DNA of 64,000 bases from Eutreptiella sp. 'Long Island Sound 2002' (Eukaryota > Euglenozoa > Euglenophyceae > Eutreptiales > Eutreptiaceae), in the NCBI GenBank assembly GCA_964036045.1, contig OZ038387.1:18812794-18876793 (forward strand), in the 5' to 3' direction. The translations under genes and the position numbers were made by a program. The notes below the pieces were generated by a model, which saw nothing but the letters and a program-made list of their open reading frames with translations, did no database searches and had not been told where the DNA came from. Each line of letters begins with the position of its first letter. Position 1 is the first letter of the stretch. Positions 36,801 to 50,800 of the stretch are shown here, one piece after another.

Positions 36801-39800
36801 TGAAGGCAAAAGCCACACCCCTCACAATGCATGCACCACAGGTACACGGTCTTGTGACATTGGCCACACACATAAGGTGGTCCCTAACGAACCTGTGTCC
36901 GGTGACGAGGAGTTGGACGTCCTTTCTAATCCTCTGTTGGCCTCTCCCCCAGGTAAAGAGGTGAAGAAAAAAGAGGTCCAGTCATCTAATTCGGAGGTGG
37001 ACCTCTTTGCGCCTCCCCCTACGGCCCCTGTGCCATAGAAGAAGGTGAAGGGAAAGAAGGCCTTGCCAAGTGCACCCCCTGTAGACCCTCCCACTTCCAA
37101 AAGGCGTACACGAAGCACCATCCCCAGCGAAACAACCCCTTTGGGGTGGGAGATTGGTTGACAGACAAGGATATTGTGTGTTGGTTGAACCAAGAGGTCT
37201 GCCGCAATGAAATTGATGAACCGCGTGCGTGGACTCTGGCGCTTCTATATATCAAGAGACTGTCTAGGTGCATGCAGAAAGTTGAATCCGGCACAAGACT
37301 GGACAACATGACTTGGTGCCGACGCCACATTTTTGTGGTTAATTCCAATGACAAGGAAGGGTTACACTGGTTTGTGTGTGCCTTCGATTGTCGTGTCCGG
37401 TTGGAGCTTTTCACTATTTGGGTTTGGGAACCCCTAAGCTCCACTCATTAGATCCGTCCTTTCTTGATGGCCATGAGGAAGCTTTCGCTAACCACCAAGC
37501 ACTGCGCCTTGGGATTCCAAATGGACGGTTGGTATTGTGGTTTTCAAAGCTTGAACATCGCGAAGCTAGTGGTGGAGCACCGGGGTACTATTTCCGATGT
37601 GCCCCTCGTCCCAATGGGTGCCGGCTTTGTGGACTATGTGCTCAGCATTGTTAATGTTGATCGTGCTGTGCGGGTCGTTGAAGCGCCCGGTGATGATGTG
37701 GAGGGCGTGACCGTGCTTCTTGGCCCTCTTGAGCCCCCCCCCCCCCCCGCACCCAAGTTGAAGGTGCACTTTCGGCGATCGAGGAGAGTGTTCAGGCCAC
37801 CCCCACCCCACTCGAAGGCAAGGAGGCCTCCGCCGAGCAGAGCGTGGAAAGCCCGGAGGCCAGGCCGCAACCTTCCATGGCCACTCCCACAGAGGAGGAC
37901 ATCCGTCCCAAGGCCCTCATCCGTGCAGAGTGGCGCAAGGTGCTGGATGGCTACCCAGCAGATGCATCTAGCCAGCTGGAGCGTGACCAGCTTTTCATCA
38001 ATGACCTGTCCAAGCAGCTATTAGCAGAGTTGCGCGCCGCTTGTCAGTTTAACCCCTGTATTTTCCTCCGCCCGTTTGGTGTACCAATGGTGGAGCGTAT
38101 AAGACTGCTATTATATTAGCCCCATACCACTGCCTTGGTGGCCTATAATGGTGGCACTAGCATTGGCCATGGCCCTGTCAGGACTCTTTTTCTTGAGCCT
38201 GATTTTGTTCCCAGTGCTAGCACACTGGATGTTGGCCATGGCAGTGTCAGGACTCTTTTCTTGGGCCTGATTTTGTGTCTCGTGCCAATGACACCATGTG
38301 AAACTATGTTATATTGGCCGAGTCCCAACTAATTGGTGGCCACGCAGAGTACTATGTGCTTTGTGGACTCGGCATCCCATCGTTAAGGTCGCTATGGGGT
38401 GCCGTACGGAACCGGTAGCTGTACATATTGCGCATGTATTGCAAAGGTTGCATTTCTTTCAATTTTTCAATGGTTTTCATAATTTACACGACTTACCGCA
38501 AAAAAAATTTACACGCCCTTACCGCAAAAAAATAATTGAATTTTTTTTTATAATTCACACGACTTACCGCAAAAAAAAATTACACGCATTTACTGCAAAA
38601 AAAATTACATGACTAGACAATTTTTTTGTACACGACTTACATTTTTCACTGAGCATCGTCCCATCTGAGGTTTCTGCTGTGTTGACGTTTTGTTTAAGAC
38701 ACATTTCCGGGCAGCGTTCCAATCCCGCCCCTGTCCCGCTTTGGGTATTACCATCCTGTGCCCTGTAGTGCAGTGCACCTCCATACAGGCTGCCATTCAT
38801 GTGTCTTGCAGGAGGATGAGGGGGAGAAGTTTGACGAGGGGGAGAAGCCTGACTACTTCTTTGCGGAGCAGGAGATTGCAGAGGCTTGCGGCGGTGCCAG
38901 TGAAGTGGTGTGTGCTTCTGTCTGCTGTGGGGTTTATGCGTGATGTCTCTTCTTTCATTGGGAACAAAAGAATCAGCCCAGACCAAACAAAAACAAAACC
39001 ACATGTAGTCGTTTGTAGCTTGTTGTGATGTTGAGTGCGGTCCGGGTAATATTCTGGGTTATGTCTGGTTGTGCAGTGCATCATGATTCATTGTGTTGGG
39101 CATCGTGTTTTGGTGTGTTGGGTGTTTTGGTTGTGCAAATTGTGGTGTCTTGCCTTGTTATGTTGTGCATTGTGGCTTGTTATGTTGAGTTCTGTTGTGC
39201 ATGATGGCTCGTCATGTGGTGCATTATGGCCCGTTGTGCTGGGCATTGTGGCTTGTTGTGTTGCATCATGGCTTGTGGTGCTGTACATTGTGGTGTTTCA
39301 TGGTGCTGTAATTCTCTTGTTATATCTTGCATTTTCGTCATGATGCGCACCAACAAGCTATACAATTTTGCAAGTCACAATGCACACGATCTAGAAAAGT
39401 CACAATTCACAACTACAAACCAAAATGGACAGCCAACCAAGCGACTGGTGCACTGGTCCACTGGTGCACATCACAAGAAGCCACATTGTACGGAGTACAC
39501 CCATAGGCGATGGGTTTGAGCTTCACATGGTCAAAGATGTGCTGGTGGTTTTCGCAGTGGCCCTCGTTTACCTTGGGTAGTGCATGCCCAGTTTTTTTCT
39601 TCAAAAGTATGGTGTGGTTTCGCCAATAGGAAGAGCGTACTTAAGTTCTGTTTTCCGTTGCAACGCAGTGCGCATTGCATGGCGTGTGCCAAACAACACG
39701 ATCTCCAGTGCAGGACCTGTGCCACAAAATGTCAGAAACACAACCGGGGCCACAAAACGCAAGAGTTTACACCGCACAAGACAACCCCAGTTGCATGGCC

Positions 39801-40725
39801 TGTACCACACCATGCAGTATGCTTTGCACGACGTGTGCCACACAATACAATCCCCATTGCAGGGCATGTGCCACATTATACGGTGTGCTTTGTGCCACGT
39901 TTGTGCTGCCTTTCGGTGTGCAGGCGGGTGCAGCTGGTGGCGTATCACCTGGAATCAGCGCAAAACTGAGTGACGTATGTGCCATCTGCTCCCGTTCACA
40001 CTCGGCACGGCCACAGCCACGTTCTCATGGGGATCCGCTGCCTCATGGTTCAACATCAGTTGCGCTTCACGGCCCACCACATGCACGTGGCACATGCACA
40101 TCATGTTCTCTTTCCATACGCCTGTGGGTCGAGGGGTAGGGCGGTGCGTAACTGGGTGCGGGCAGGGGTTTTGACGTTGATTCTCAGGTGAGAGAATCAT
40201 ATGGTCCTCCCTGGCCCCACGCCCCGTCCTCCTGCCCTGCACATGTGATGTCTCCCCACTCATTGCAGGCGCTGAAGAAGGTGGACCAGGCCAACATTAT
40301 TGCGGTCGATTTGGGACAACGAGTGGAATTCGAGGCCAAGATCTTCAAAAACCGGACCACAGGGGAAGTGTGCCAATGCACTGCCCCTCTCCTGCTCCTC
40401 ATGTTAGACCTCCGTGCAGCCCGGGTTCCCATTGTAGAGGCTCTAAGGGCAACGCCGAGTCCCGCTCTGTTAGAGACCCCCCCCCCCCATCATTCCATCC
40501 AGAGTACCTGTAGCCATTCATCACCTCCCCGCTTTGGGAACTTGAATATGGCAAATGTTATGCCGCCATCCCCGCTGTGGGGACATGTGCCTGTTGGCGG
40601 TGGCACCACAATTCCTTGCCCCGTGTGCCATGCGTTGGCAACTCCGAAGTTTGCCTCAACCCTCGACAAACTGTGTGGGGATGACGTCCATGTGCGCTCA
40701 AGCCATCGGTCTGAGTGTAGTAAGC

Positions 40726-40766
<41 letters not shown>

Positions 40767-41789
40767 GCACGCACGCACGCACACACACACCATATATACA
40801 TCTACAGCACATTTGTGCGTGGTGGTTTGCCTTGGGTGGGGTGCCACTGTTAAGAGTGGCCGGGAAAATTACTAGGGTCACTTGAACAAAAATTGCCATA
40901 GGTTATTGTAAGTACCAACCTCTTACCATGGGTGGCAAGCGGGTTCCAACCCATTGTGGCCCCTCACCCCTTTCAAATTAGGGATTCAATAACAGAAGAC
41001 AGAACATTTTCCAGAAGGCTTCACAAAAATTATTCTCCTCAGTTTTGAGTCAAGTTGTAGAAACTGAGCAAAATTGTTGTATGAAGCTTTTTATTGTTTA
41101 CTCAGGTCTACGAAATTTTACTCAGGTTTGCTGAAGATTAATTCAGTGTGACTGGATGTACACTTTGTTCAAATGTACCTCCACCCCCGCTCTGCAATCG
41201 CAGACTGAGTCTTCTAAGTCTACAACTGTGCCATCCAGTTCCCATACAGTTTTTCGGACATTGAGTCTGGTTGTTGCAGGCCGCCCTCCATTTCCCTGCG
41301 GACCACCACTGCACGGCAGCCAGCAGGGTGCCCGTCAGCCAGTGATGCTTCATGTCAGAAGAATCCCCCGAATCCAACTCCCCGTCACCCTGGAGTCAAT
41401 GGCCCCTCCCTCCCCGGGGTCTCGGCCTTATTCCTTGGGCCTCTCGGCTATTGGGGTTTAGGAGCGCCGGGGCCCTCGGAAAGCAGAATGCTCTGGGCAC
41501 GGGCGAACACACAGAGATCAGAGCGAAAGGGAAAATCACCGCATGGCACTTCAATCACCTTCACTTGCCACGACTCGGTCTTGCCCCAGTCATCCTACAC
41601 TCTTCACCGCTCACCGTCCCTCAGAATGACGTGGTGATCCGTGCAAACATGGGAGACGGCGTCGAGCTGTTCTGGCCGATGGAGAAATTCAATGTATGCC
41701 GCTTGGTTTAGGCTTAGGCCCCGAGTTGCAGACACCAACATCAGCATCAGGGTCGGCGTGGCAAAAGAACGTGTGTGAATCCGTGCGTG

Positions 41790-41850
<61 letters not shown>

Positions 41851-44800
41851 GGTGTGCGTTCGTGTGTCGCCGCATGTGTGTGTGCTTGTTGCGGCTTCAA
41901 AAGTATTTTTGATGCCCTGATGAGATCAGCCATCGTGACCACCACAATGGCATGCACGGGCCGGCGTGGTCCGTCGTGGACCATGGGGTTGTGATGCAGC
42001 ACCGATCATTGGACGCATCTCCTCCTCCTCCTGCTCCTCGTGTGTCTATGGGCGTGTTTGTGTGTGTGCGTGTGCGGGCTTGCGTGTGTCTGTTGTACCC
42101 ATGTGCTGTACTGGTCTGTATTTGGCGCGAATTTTTGCACGATGGATGTACACGCAAGTTACCTGCATTTCTGCTGTTTACGCAAGCATCGTTTGCTGGG
42201 CTGCCATCCCTGTGAAGCCCATAGCATGCGGCATAATGGCAGAACCCCATTCATGTCGGCACCGTGGCAGAAACACAGGTGTGTTTCCAGTGAATCTCTT
42301 TCAGTCAGCATCTGGCGGATGGCTCTGTACTTTGCTTCGTTGGTATGACGGCAGAAACACATGTATATATGTCGCTTAAGTGCCTCCCGATTGATTCCAG
42401 TAGACCTTGCATGGGAAGAGCTGGAGGAGTGTCATGCATGGCTCCTCCATCAACAGCACTGGACTTCCCAAGAGAAACGTCAAGGAACAATACCACAAAA
42501 GGAGGTGAAGTGCACAGGCAACACTGAATTCAGGTTGGAATCTATGACAGTTTGAGAACAAAAATGGAACCCGGTCTAAAAATATGAGTACATAGAGGAA
42601 GTCAAGGGCTATTAAATGAGCCATTGAACGCGTTATAAACAACATCGAAATATTTTACAAAAATCGATTGTTGTAGCATGGTCTAGCCAATGCGACAGGA
42701 CACGTGCTCATCAGCGACATCCGACGACGACTGAAAACATAGAAACATGGGCTGAAAATTGTGAAAATTGACATGATGACATGATCATTGAAAATTGGAA
42801 TGGATTTGAGTCATTTTGGACCTCACCTACTGCCGTTAGACTCCCCCTCTGAGAACATACACATTGTATGTAAGGCGGGTCAAGCGAAGAACCAGCTGTA
42901 GGGGTCCACCAACGACAGATTTGTGATAGATTGAAGCAATTTGCAAAATGAACACCAATTCACTGTAATTGCTGCCTCTGCAATAGCTGTTGACTTGTGA
43001 GCACTACTCAGGTACCTTAGGGCATGGAAATGTGGTGCTCATCAAGTCCAAAATTTCATTAATCTGAAACAGCAACGACAGATTGGACATCCGTGATGAT
43101 GATCCATGATGCCGGGTGATCCTCAGATCTACATCTAGACGTCAGAACAGTCAAAACTGATCGCAGAGATGCGCCGGACGTCGTCAAAATAGCTTATTGG
43201 GTTCTAGAATCCAACAACTAGTCTGTGGTCAGGCGTCATCTGCTGAAATGAGGCATGATTTAAAGTGCAATCCACCATGATTGCGTGGAAATGGGCAGAG
43301 AGGGATGGGATGGAGGCGCATCAGAACTGACCTTAGGGGCACAAAGGCATAAACTGGTCAGAGACATGCGATAGATGAGATAGCTGGTGTCACTAAAGGG
43401 TTCAGACACAAAGGTCATCCTCATTCGTGGTCATGATATGCTTAGTTGTTTACAACCAACTGTAAGTATGTGTAGTCTGCCTTCATATGGTCTTGTAAGA
43501 ACCAATAGTGGTAGTCAACTCGTCGAGACCACGAAAGTGCGAACTTGATTTGAGCAATTCTGTCAAAAATTTCAGCAAATTCGGAGGATGGATTTTTGGA
43601 TTTGAACACATCTTACAATACCAACTCATTCTGAACATACAACTGGTCTGTGTTAGGTTGTGGCACGCTCCTTTGGAATTGAGGAAGGATGTCAAATCAT
43701 GCTACGTGGTTGGCCCGTTCTCATTCTGCTTTGATGATCCATGATCCAACAAATCTGGATGATGGACATGATGGGGGCTTTTGATGGATGAACCAGAAAT
43801 GTGAGATCATCTCGGCGCCAAACCATTGCACAGTCCTGACAAGGTACAGACAGGCAACACGATGGTGCAGGAGTCACCCCTGAAGGAAGTGATCTGTGCT
43901 GTGAGGCAGTAATTCGCAATTTTTCAGTTTTTTTTTTTTTTGCATTTCATGACCCAGACAGGTCCACTAGCCCGATGCAGGGCTCACTATGCAATTGACA
44001 GCTCGTATCAGCCACCCATCAGGGCAGTTGTTCTACGCCCTCTCTTTTGTGCTGGAATCAGGCTGGAGCTTGAAGGGGTGGTGCAATACCTGTGCCCGTG
44101 ACTGATTCGTGTGCTACATTCCGTGACAGATGCTACAGCATTCAACAGGACACGCTCGTAGGCAACTCATTATGGAATCGAGCACAAAAATTCGTGGCAC
44201 AGGCGCAAATACATATCATCACATGTGGGAACTGATTGGGGATGATACCATGGGTCAGGAGACGATGATCATGCCGGTGTGTAGCAATTGAGCCTCCAAA
44301 TCTGGCTGTCATGTAATTTTTTGACCACAGTGTATCGACTCCATCGTCTGTTTCTGGTCTGCATTTCCTGATGATTTTCGTTCACGTCATAATACCAGTC
44401 ATTAGCTGCGTTTGGGCCCCTCTGCTGTAAAATGTTGATTATTTACTTAGTTGAATTATTCGAGGGTCACCTGCTTCGGATCCAGTTTCATCCTCATAGG
44501 AGTGCTGTCTGTTGTACGTTGTTTGTTGACAAAGAGTGGGTCTGTGTGGCTCAGCACGGGCACTTTTTTTTATTGTGTTTGCAGGAGCGGCTGGTAATCA
44601 TGTCCAATGAGTGGGCCTCGTGGCAGAATTGTGAGGAGAGTGGTCAGGTTTGTCGTAGCGTTGGGTGAGGGGCAGTGGAAAGGAAGGGGAGGGCGTAGGA
44701 GAGAAGGAGAGAAGGAGAGGAAGGGGTAGGGAGATGAAAGGGATGGGAACGGCTACGGAAGGGGCAGAGAGAGAAACGATTTACTGTGGCTTTGGGCAGG

Positions 44801-47800
44801 AGCAGTGCAGAAAGGGACCACGCAACAGAGGCCCAGTAAAGGTCAGGAGAGTGAGGGCTGGAGGGAGGAAAGAGGAGGAGACAGGCAGGAGCAGGGAGGG
44901 CGTTGTGGGTGAGGGGAATGGGGGACCACACAAGGAACTCGCCTTGCGTGGGCTGGCATTGCACAAGAGAGCCCGGCTTCAGAGGAAACCTGCAGTCTAA
45001 AGGAGCGCCGAGCTGCAATTCTTCAATGCGTCCTCGTTTTCCGCGCTCTACCCTGTTCTGTTACATAAACAATTTCCCTGCACATTTGCACTGTTGAGCG
45101 ATCTGTAGGCCCACTGTACGCAGCCCTGAAACCAACCTTTTAATGTGCGCATATTGAAAGCCTGCAAGAGCGGAGAGTGTGCGTGGCTTTTCTCACAACC
45201 CAAAATAGGAGGGAAAATTGAGGGAATGTTCGACCAACACCCTACCAAGCGCTATGCTCGCCCTGGGGACCACAACAAGGCAGGGGTTCAGCAGCGACTT
45301 CAATTCCTCTTCGCTGTGTGGCATTGGGGTTTGGTTAACATTATTAGGCACAATCCATGTTACGTTTGTTGTGCAAAGGGAATTCATAGATTTGGTCTTA
45401 TGTTGTGTGCTCTCTAGGGACGGGTTTAGGATTGATTCTGGTCTGCTCGGGGGGCTTCTCGAGGGGGGGGGGGGTAAACCTGGTGCTCGGGATACTTGTA
45501 ACAAAAGCGACGTGCCAGGCAAACACTCCCTCATTGGCTTCGTGCTGAGAACCAACAGAGCCACATTTTGTTCACTCACCACCTCACTCCAAACGGAAAC
45601 CCTCGAGTTCAATGAGCGGAGGCCGACCCATCCACCCTTTGGCACACTTTGGGTGTGGAGGATGGAGGGTGTTGGGGTTGTGCATAGACGTGTCCCCCCC
45701 AAGGCAGCATACAAAGGTCATGCCTCGGCGTCCAGCACTGGCTTTCAGCAGGGCCTGGCAAATTGCGAATGGTACTTTTTGCTTTTACTTTGATTGCACT
45801 CCCTCACAAACACTACATTATCGGACCCCCGGGGTATGTGTGCCCGGACGCAGAAAATCGCCGTTTTTTTTTCTGGTCGGTGTGGAGGGGGCTGAGCATG
45901 CGCGCAAAAAACCGCTGTTTCCAGTGTGCTCCCAGGACTGGGATCTTCTCGTCTTTGCAAAAATGTGCGCGACTGTATCCACAGATCACGAAAAGGCTTC
46001 ATGGCACAGGGCATTATGTTGGTGCACAAATTTGCGGTTTGTGTGGCTTTCAGAGCGTGGACTTGTGGTCAGCATCCCGCACATCGGCTGAAGCTGGACG
46101 GATGACATTCCCAGGCGCAACCCCCTGGCCCATGCTGGGTGCACTTCAGGACCCAAGGGGGAGGGGGGAGCATATTGTCAGAGAAGGGGCAACTGTAATG
46201 AAATCCCCACGGGCACAGGACAGCAACCGCCTCGAACGACCAAAGGGGGAAGGTCTGCGGTCTGCAGGCATGAAAACACGTTCTGAGAAAACTTCAAGGG
46301 AAAGTGGCGGCGGAAAACAAACCCAATCCGATGGTGTGCATGGCCTCTCCACGACTCAGGCAACTGAAAAGGCTGCTGTGCTGTGCGTGTGTCTTGACAC
46401 CCCCGCATGCCCAGTACATGCTCCCTTTCTCTGTGCCGGTCACACGTTCCACGAACCGCTGATAGTTTGGAACAGCTGTCGTATGAGCGGCCCCTCGCGG
46501 CGAGGGCCACTCAACTCGAGGTTTTTCTTTTTAATCCAACACAGGCCTGGGGGAATGCTTTGTGCGCACCGCAGGTGCCGCAGGATAAGGGTCATTAGCT
46601 GTGGGACAATTAATTTCCCTCCATTTTGGGTGAAGGAAGTAGGTCAAATGGGCACAATGGCGAGGCACAATACTCAGAACAGACAAAAAGTTGCGATAAT
46701 CACGAGTATGTTTCACAAAACGAATACTCTCCCATGTTCCAGGATTACTACCCAAATTGCGCGCGCCGCTCACGTTCCCTGTGAGCGGACATCTGGTGTG
46801 CCGCTGTTGCCTCGTGTCAGGGGGTTGACACCCGAGCGGGTAGTACAGGGCCCGCAAGCCACAGATACGTCGCGTCGGTCGGGCTGGGTCTGGCAGACTC
46901 GGTTTGACACGTCAATCTCTTATCTCCGCGAACCCTTTGCACATGGAAAGCCATATCCATTGCCGCCACCCCCCTTCAGTGCACTGCTGCACACAGTTCT
47001 CCTACCCCTCGTCATTGCCCGCTGGATTACTTGTAGGCCTACAGTCTGAAGGATGCAGTCTCCAACCCTTTTGTGGACAACGACTTCCAGTTGGTGGGTA
47101 TGGCTGCACAAATGAATGCGTGTTGCATCGTCGCAGAAGTGGGGGCACAGGGGGCGGTCACATATAGGGCTGGACCCTGACCCCCTCCCCCCCCTCTGGA
47201 CCCCCAAGTCCATACCCAACAAAACAGTCTCCAGTTCCTTTGTGGAGACCTCCTCGTCCATCTGCTCGCTCTGTCCAGGTCTTTGTGTACAACAGACTGT
47301 TCGCAATTTGGGGACTAAATGGCTTGTCACCTGCTGTCACCGTGGCCAAGGAAAGGCCACCTGGTGGGTGGTGGACAGCCGTGGGCAAAATGCCTGGAAC
47401 TGCAGCATACCACTGATGTGCAGCACATGGTGATCCATAACACCCTGGCCCTGTGTTACAATTTCTGGGTCAGTGGTGAAGAGCACAATCCGACCTTCCT
47501 GGTGTAGAATGACTGGCCTTATGGCGCTGGCAGGCGTTGGATGCCACAGGGGCAGTATCGGAAGTCGTGCGCAGTGGGATATGCATTTCGCTGTCACCTG
47601 CAAAAATGCACCCTGGAAAACCAGTGCTCTTGTGGACATTAAAATGTTCAAGGTGACGACCCCCCCCCCCCAAAGGGAATTGCCAGGGCAATTACACAGC
47701 AAGGGAGTGTGTGTGTGGTGTGTGTGGGGAGGATGACCTGCTCGTTGGTCAAGGTGAGTTGTGGGGGAAGTGGGGGAGTTGGCAACAACATTCACCAAGT

Positions 47801-50800
47801 TGTTGGACACCGAGTCCAGATGCTTCTGATTCTGATACTGATGCTAATTCTGGTGGCCCTTCCCCATGTGTTGCAGAATCTGGTGGGCCTTTGCTTAGCA
47901 CCCTACCCTGGTGGGTGGTGGTGGGGGGGGGGGGTGCCTGCCTTTTTGAAAATGGTGGTTGCATCCTTCTGATGCCCCCCCCCCCCCCAGGGTTGGAGCT
48001 GGGCCAACAGTGGGTTGGTTGGCGGTTGGTCCATCCATGATTCACTTTTTTGTTTCATGTATGTTTTATGTCTCATCTTACAGCCGTGATCATCAGTATG
48101 TTGGGGAGCTCATTGGTTAATGATGCGGGCTGGGAGGCATAATTATTGAGGGTCATGGGTTCCACTCTTGGTTTAATACTTTTTTTTAGCACAGGGCACA
48201 TGGCTGCTGGCCCACGGTGGTGTTCGTTTCATTTATGCTTTAATTTTGCCCTTTGTCACACGTCAACAGACAGGGTACATGTAAATGTGGTATGTTTGTT
48301 TCTGACCATGACAATGCCATGCAGAAGCACTTGAACTCCAAGCAACACAAAGACCGCTTGGGAAATGCTTCATAGAGGTGCAAAGATAGCTACTTTGTCG
48401 GTGTGCAAGCCAGCACCCCCAAAATCCAAGCAACTTGCTGCACAGGAACTCACTCAAATCGAAGGGGATACAGAGTGGCTTCAGGTCAAAGGCACGGGGG
48501 GCGCTCCTGGTCAGGACCCGACCCCAAAGGGGGGGGGGGGACCCCCCCCCCTCTACGGACCCCAAAATTGTCGCACGGAACAAGGTGCTTTGTCGGCGCC
48601 GGAGGCGCCGGAGATTTTGTTTTAGGCATACGGCGGGGGGAATTTTTCTTGTTCCACCCTATGTGTCTATACTCAAAATACTCAGAATTTTGTGGAGAAT
48701 TCAAAAATGGCTGAAAAGCACAAAAAAGGTTATGTAGCCACCTTGCCTGTGCATTTTGTCCCCTTTGCTGGGGACCCCGGGAATGTAGGGTTGAGGTAGG
48801 ACTCCGACGCTTCTTGACTCAATCCATTTCAGCAAACCCACACGGGGCACCTGGACCCCTAACCAGGGACCAGCGCCGGATAGGGCAAGACGGGGCGCTA
48901 CATAAATGCCGTTTGTTGCCCACCTAAACACCATGCTGCTGCGGCCAAACTAGCTTGTGGGATTTGTTCGTTAATCTGTTCGTTTGTTCATACCCCGTGT
49001 CACAAAACTTCCACCCAGCACAGTGCCCAAACCCAAACCCGTGTGTGCTGAAACCTAAACCAATACCAATGCACTCGCCGCAGAGCGATGGGAGTAGGCA
49101 CCCGGGAAAGCATTCGCCGCAGAGCGACGGGAGTAGGCACTGTCTGGGTGGCATGGTCATTAAGAATCACGAATAAAGGAGTTGCATTAGATACGTCTCT
49201 TGCAATGGTGAGGAGGTAGAGTGGAGGCCTCCGTTGTTGTAGAGTAACCCCTTAGGCTAAGTTGCAGGGGCGGTTCCCCACCTCTAAAATTGCCTACGCT
49301 GTGATGCTTGACCTTGCGAAGTGAGATGTGTGATGTGTAGCGCGTTTCTTTCGTGTCCGTTTTTCCTTCATGGTGCTTCAGACATCTTAGACAATGCCCT
49401 ACCACACGCAATATGATTGTGAGTGCGGAATGGTGTTACGGTCCGTCACGGATCAGGCCATTCAAGCACACCTTCAAGGCAAGGTCCACAAGAAGCGAAT
49501 GCAAGACAACGACCCGTGGCAAGATTACGAGTGTGATTGCGGGCGCAAATTGGAGCGTGTGAAGGCATTCCAAATCAAGCAGCATCACGGAAAGCACCCC
49601 GACTGGGTTCGTACTTCCTCTCATCGTGGCCTTGTGGGAGACAACCTGAATCCACGCACGGCTGGCCCATGTCTTGTTAAAGATGCTAACCTATATCTCC
49701 GTTGGATGGCTGGTCGGCAGGATGCTGAGGCAGTACTGCTCGAAGTCCCAACACTCCGTTATGAGGCAGGTGATTTTTCGGTGTGGGACGACAATGGGTT
49801 TGGCATGTTGTCCCCATTTGGTGTGCGCATCGACAATGCTGCAATGTTGGATTTTGATAGTGACTCTGAGTGCGCTTCTGACCCCGATTCTAATTTTGCC
49901 TCTGACCCGGAAGATTCCTCGGATCAGGATGTTCCCGCTTCGGAGATTGCACGTGAATCGCCGGAAAATGACACCACGTGTGAATATCATGGTTTGTTGC
50001 AAGCAGCAGAGGACACGGACCAATTGCTTTTTGTGGCTTTTGAGGGTCGTCGCATCCACGTTCAACAGTTGTTGAACATTGTCGTCAATTCAGACCTGCA
50101 AGCTGCAACACAGAATTATCATCGACTATTACGCAACCAACAACCAGCATCCCCACAAGCTATTCTCACCACCCCCCAGAAAAGCGACCGTGTCCAGCCG
50201 TTTGATATTTTTTGCACTCTTGTGAACTACAATGACAAGAAGTGCAGCATCGGTTTTTTTTCGCTGGTAAAGGTTATGCATGCAGGGCGCCAAACGTTCC
50301 CCAGCGTTGCAGAATTGGAAGGCAGTCCCTATGAAATCCACTGCCAATTCATGCCCTTTGAGGTTTTGGGTGATGCTGGCGTTGTCCATTGGAATGGGCG
50401 TTTCTTGCAAAAGGTGCACAGTGTTTGTGCTGCTGACGCACATTTCGTTGCACCAACTGCAACGGTGGAGAGGTTGTGGCAGTTCTCGCTAAACGACATT
50501 GAACAGCTTTCGCGCTTTTTGATGCATGTCCCCTTGCCAAAGGCAGTGCCGCTTGTGCCGTATGCGGCGTTGGATTGTGCTCAATACCGTGAGCAGCTAA
50601 GGAATGCTCCGGGAGCAAAACGTATGCCTTGCCCTTTTCCGAATTGTGACCGATTTTTCATGCACGCTTCAATGCGGTCGCATATTGCTGGGCATTTTCT
50701 GCGAGGCCATAGGTGGGCCGGCCAAGAGGGTGCGGATAAAGGCGCATTTTGCTTGTGGTGTGGCAACACAGATGGCAAGTGCAGCACAAGTGTGCACGGC

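Larger units (their letters stand above)
33011..38649 (+). mobile_element. Mutator-like DNA transposon (MULE) carrying a Ulp1-type protease
   Basis: 5639 bp bounded by a 9-bp direct duplication. The ends are GTGTATGTTGTAATTCG and, inverted, GTGAAAAATGTAAGTCG. Inside each end lie imperfect copies of a TTTTTTTGCGGTAAATGCGT unit with GTCTAGTC spacers (33024-33160 and 38479-38640), so the terminal inverted repeats are long and compound. The interior carries a decayed MULE transposase, then a decayed C48/Ulp1 protease ORF, both on the plus strand. Plant MULEs of the Kaonashi and CUMULE types also carry Ulp1-like genes; this one sits in a non-plant-looking context. It is inserted in kinesin intron 18, ending 163 bp before the exon 19 acceptor region. 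Confidence 0.88.
47098..49393 (+). other. Kinesin intron 23, part 5' of the zinc-finger gene
   Basis: Repeat fragments: CAGTCTCCAGTTCCTTTGTG at 47228 resembles CAGAATCCCGTTCCTTAGTG at 52149; the GACCCGACCCC block at 48506-48590; the GTAGCCACCTTGCC block at 48724-48800; a SINE-like tail near 48870-48925. No gene seen. Confidence 0.5.

Noticed and set aside
42391-42555. Possible kinesin exon DLAWEELEECHAWL
   Set aside because: Exons 21 and 22 join in frame without it and it does not match the family.
45763-47049. 428-codon plus-strand frame
   Set aside because: Overlaps kinesin exon 23 in another frame, has no domain and uneven composition. Its length is unusual, so a decayed gene cannot be fully excluded.
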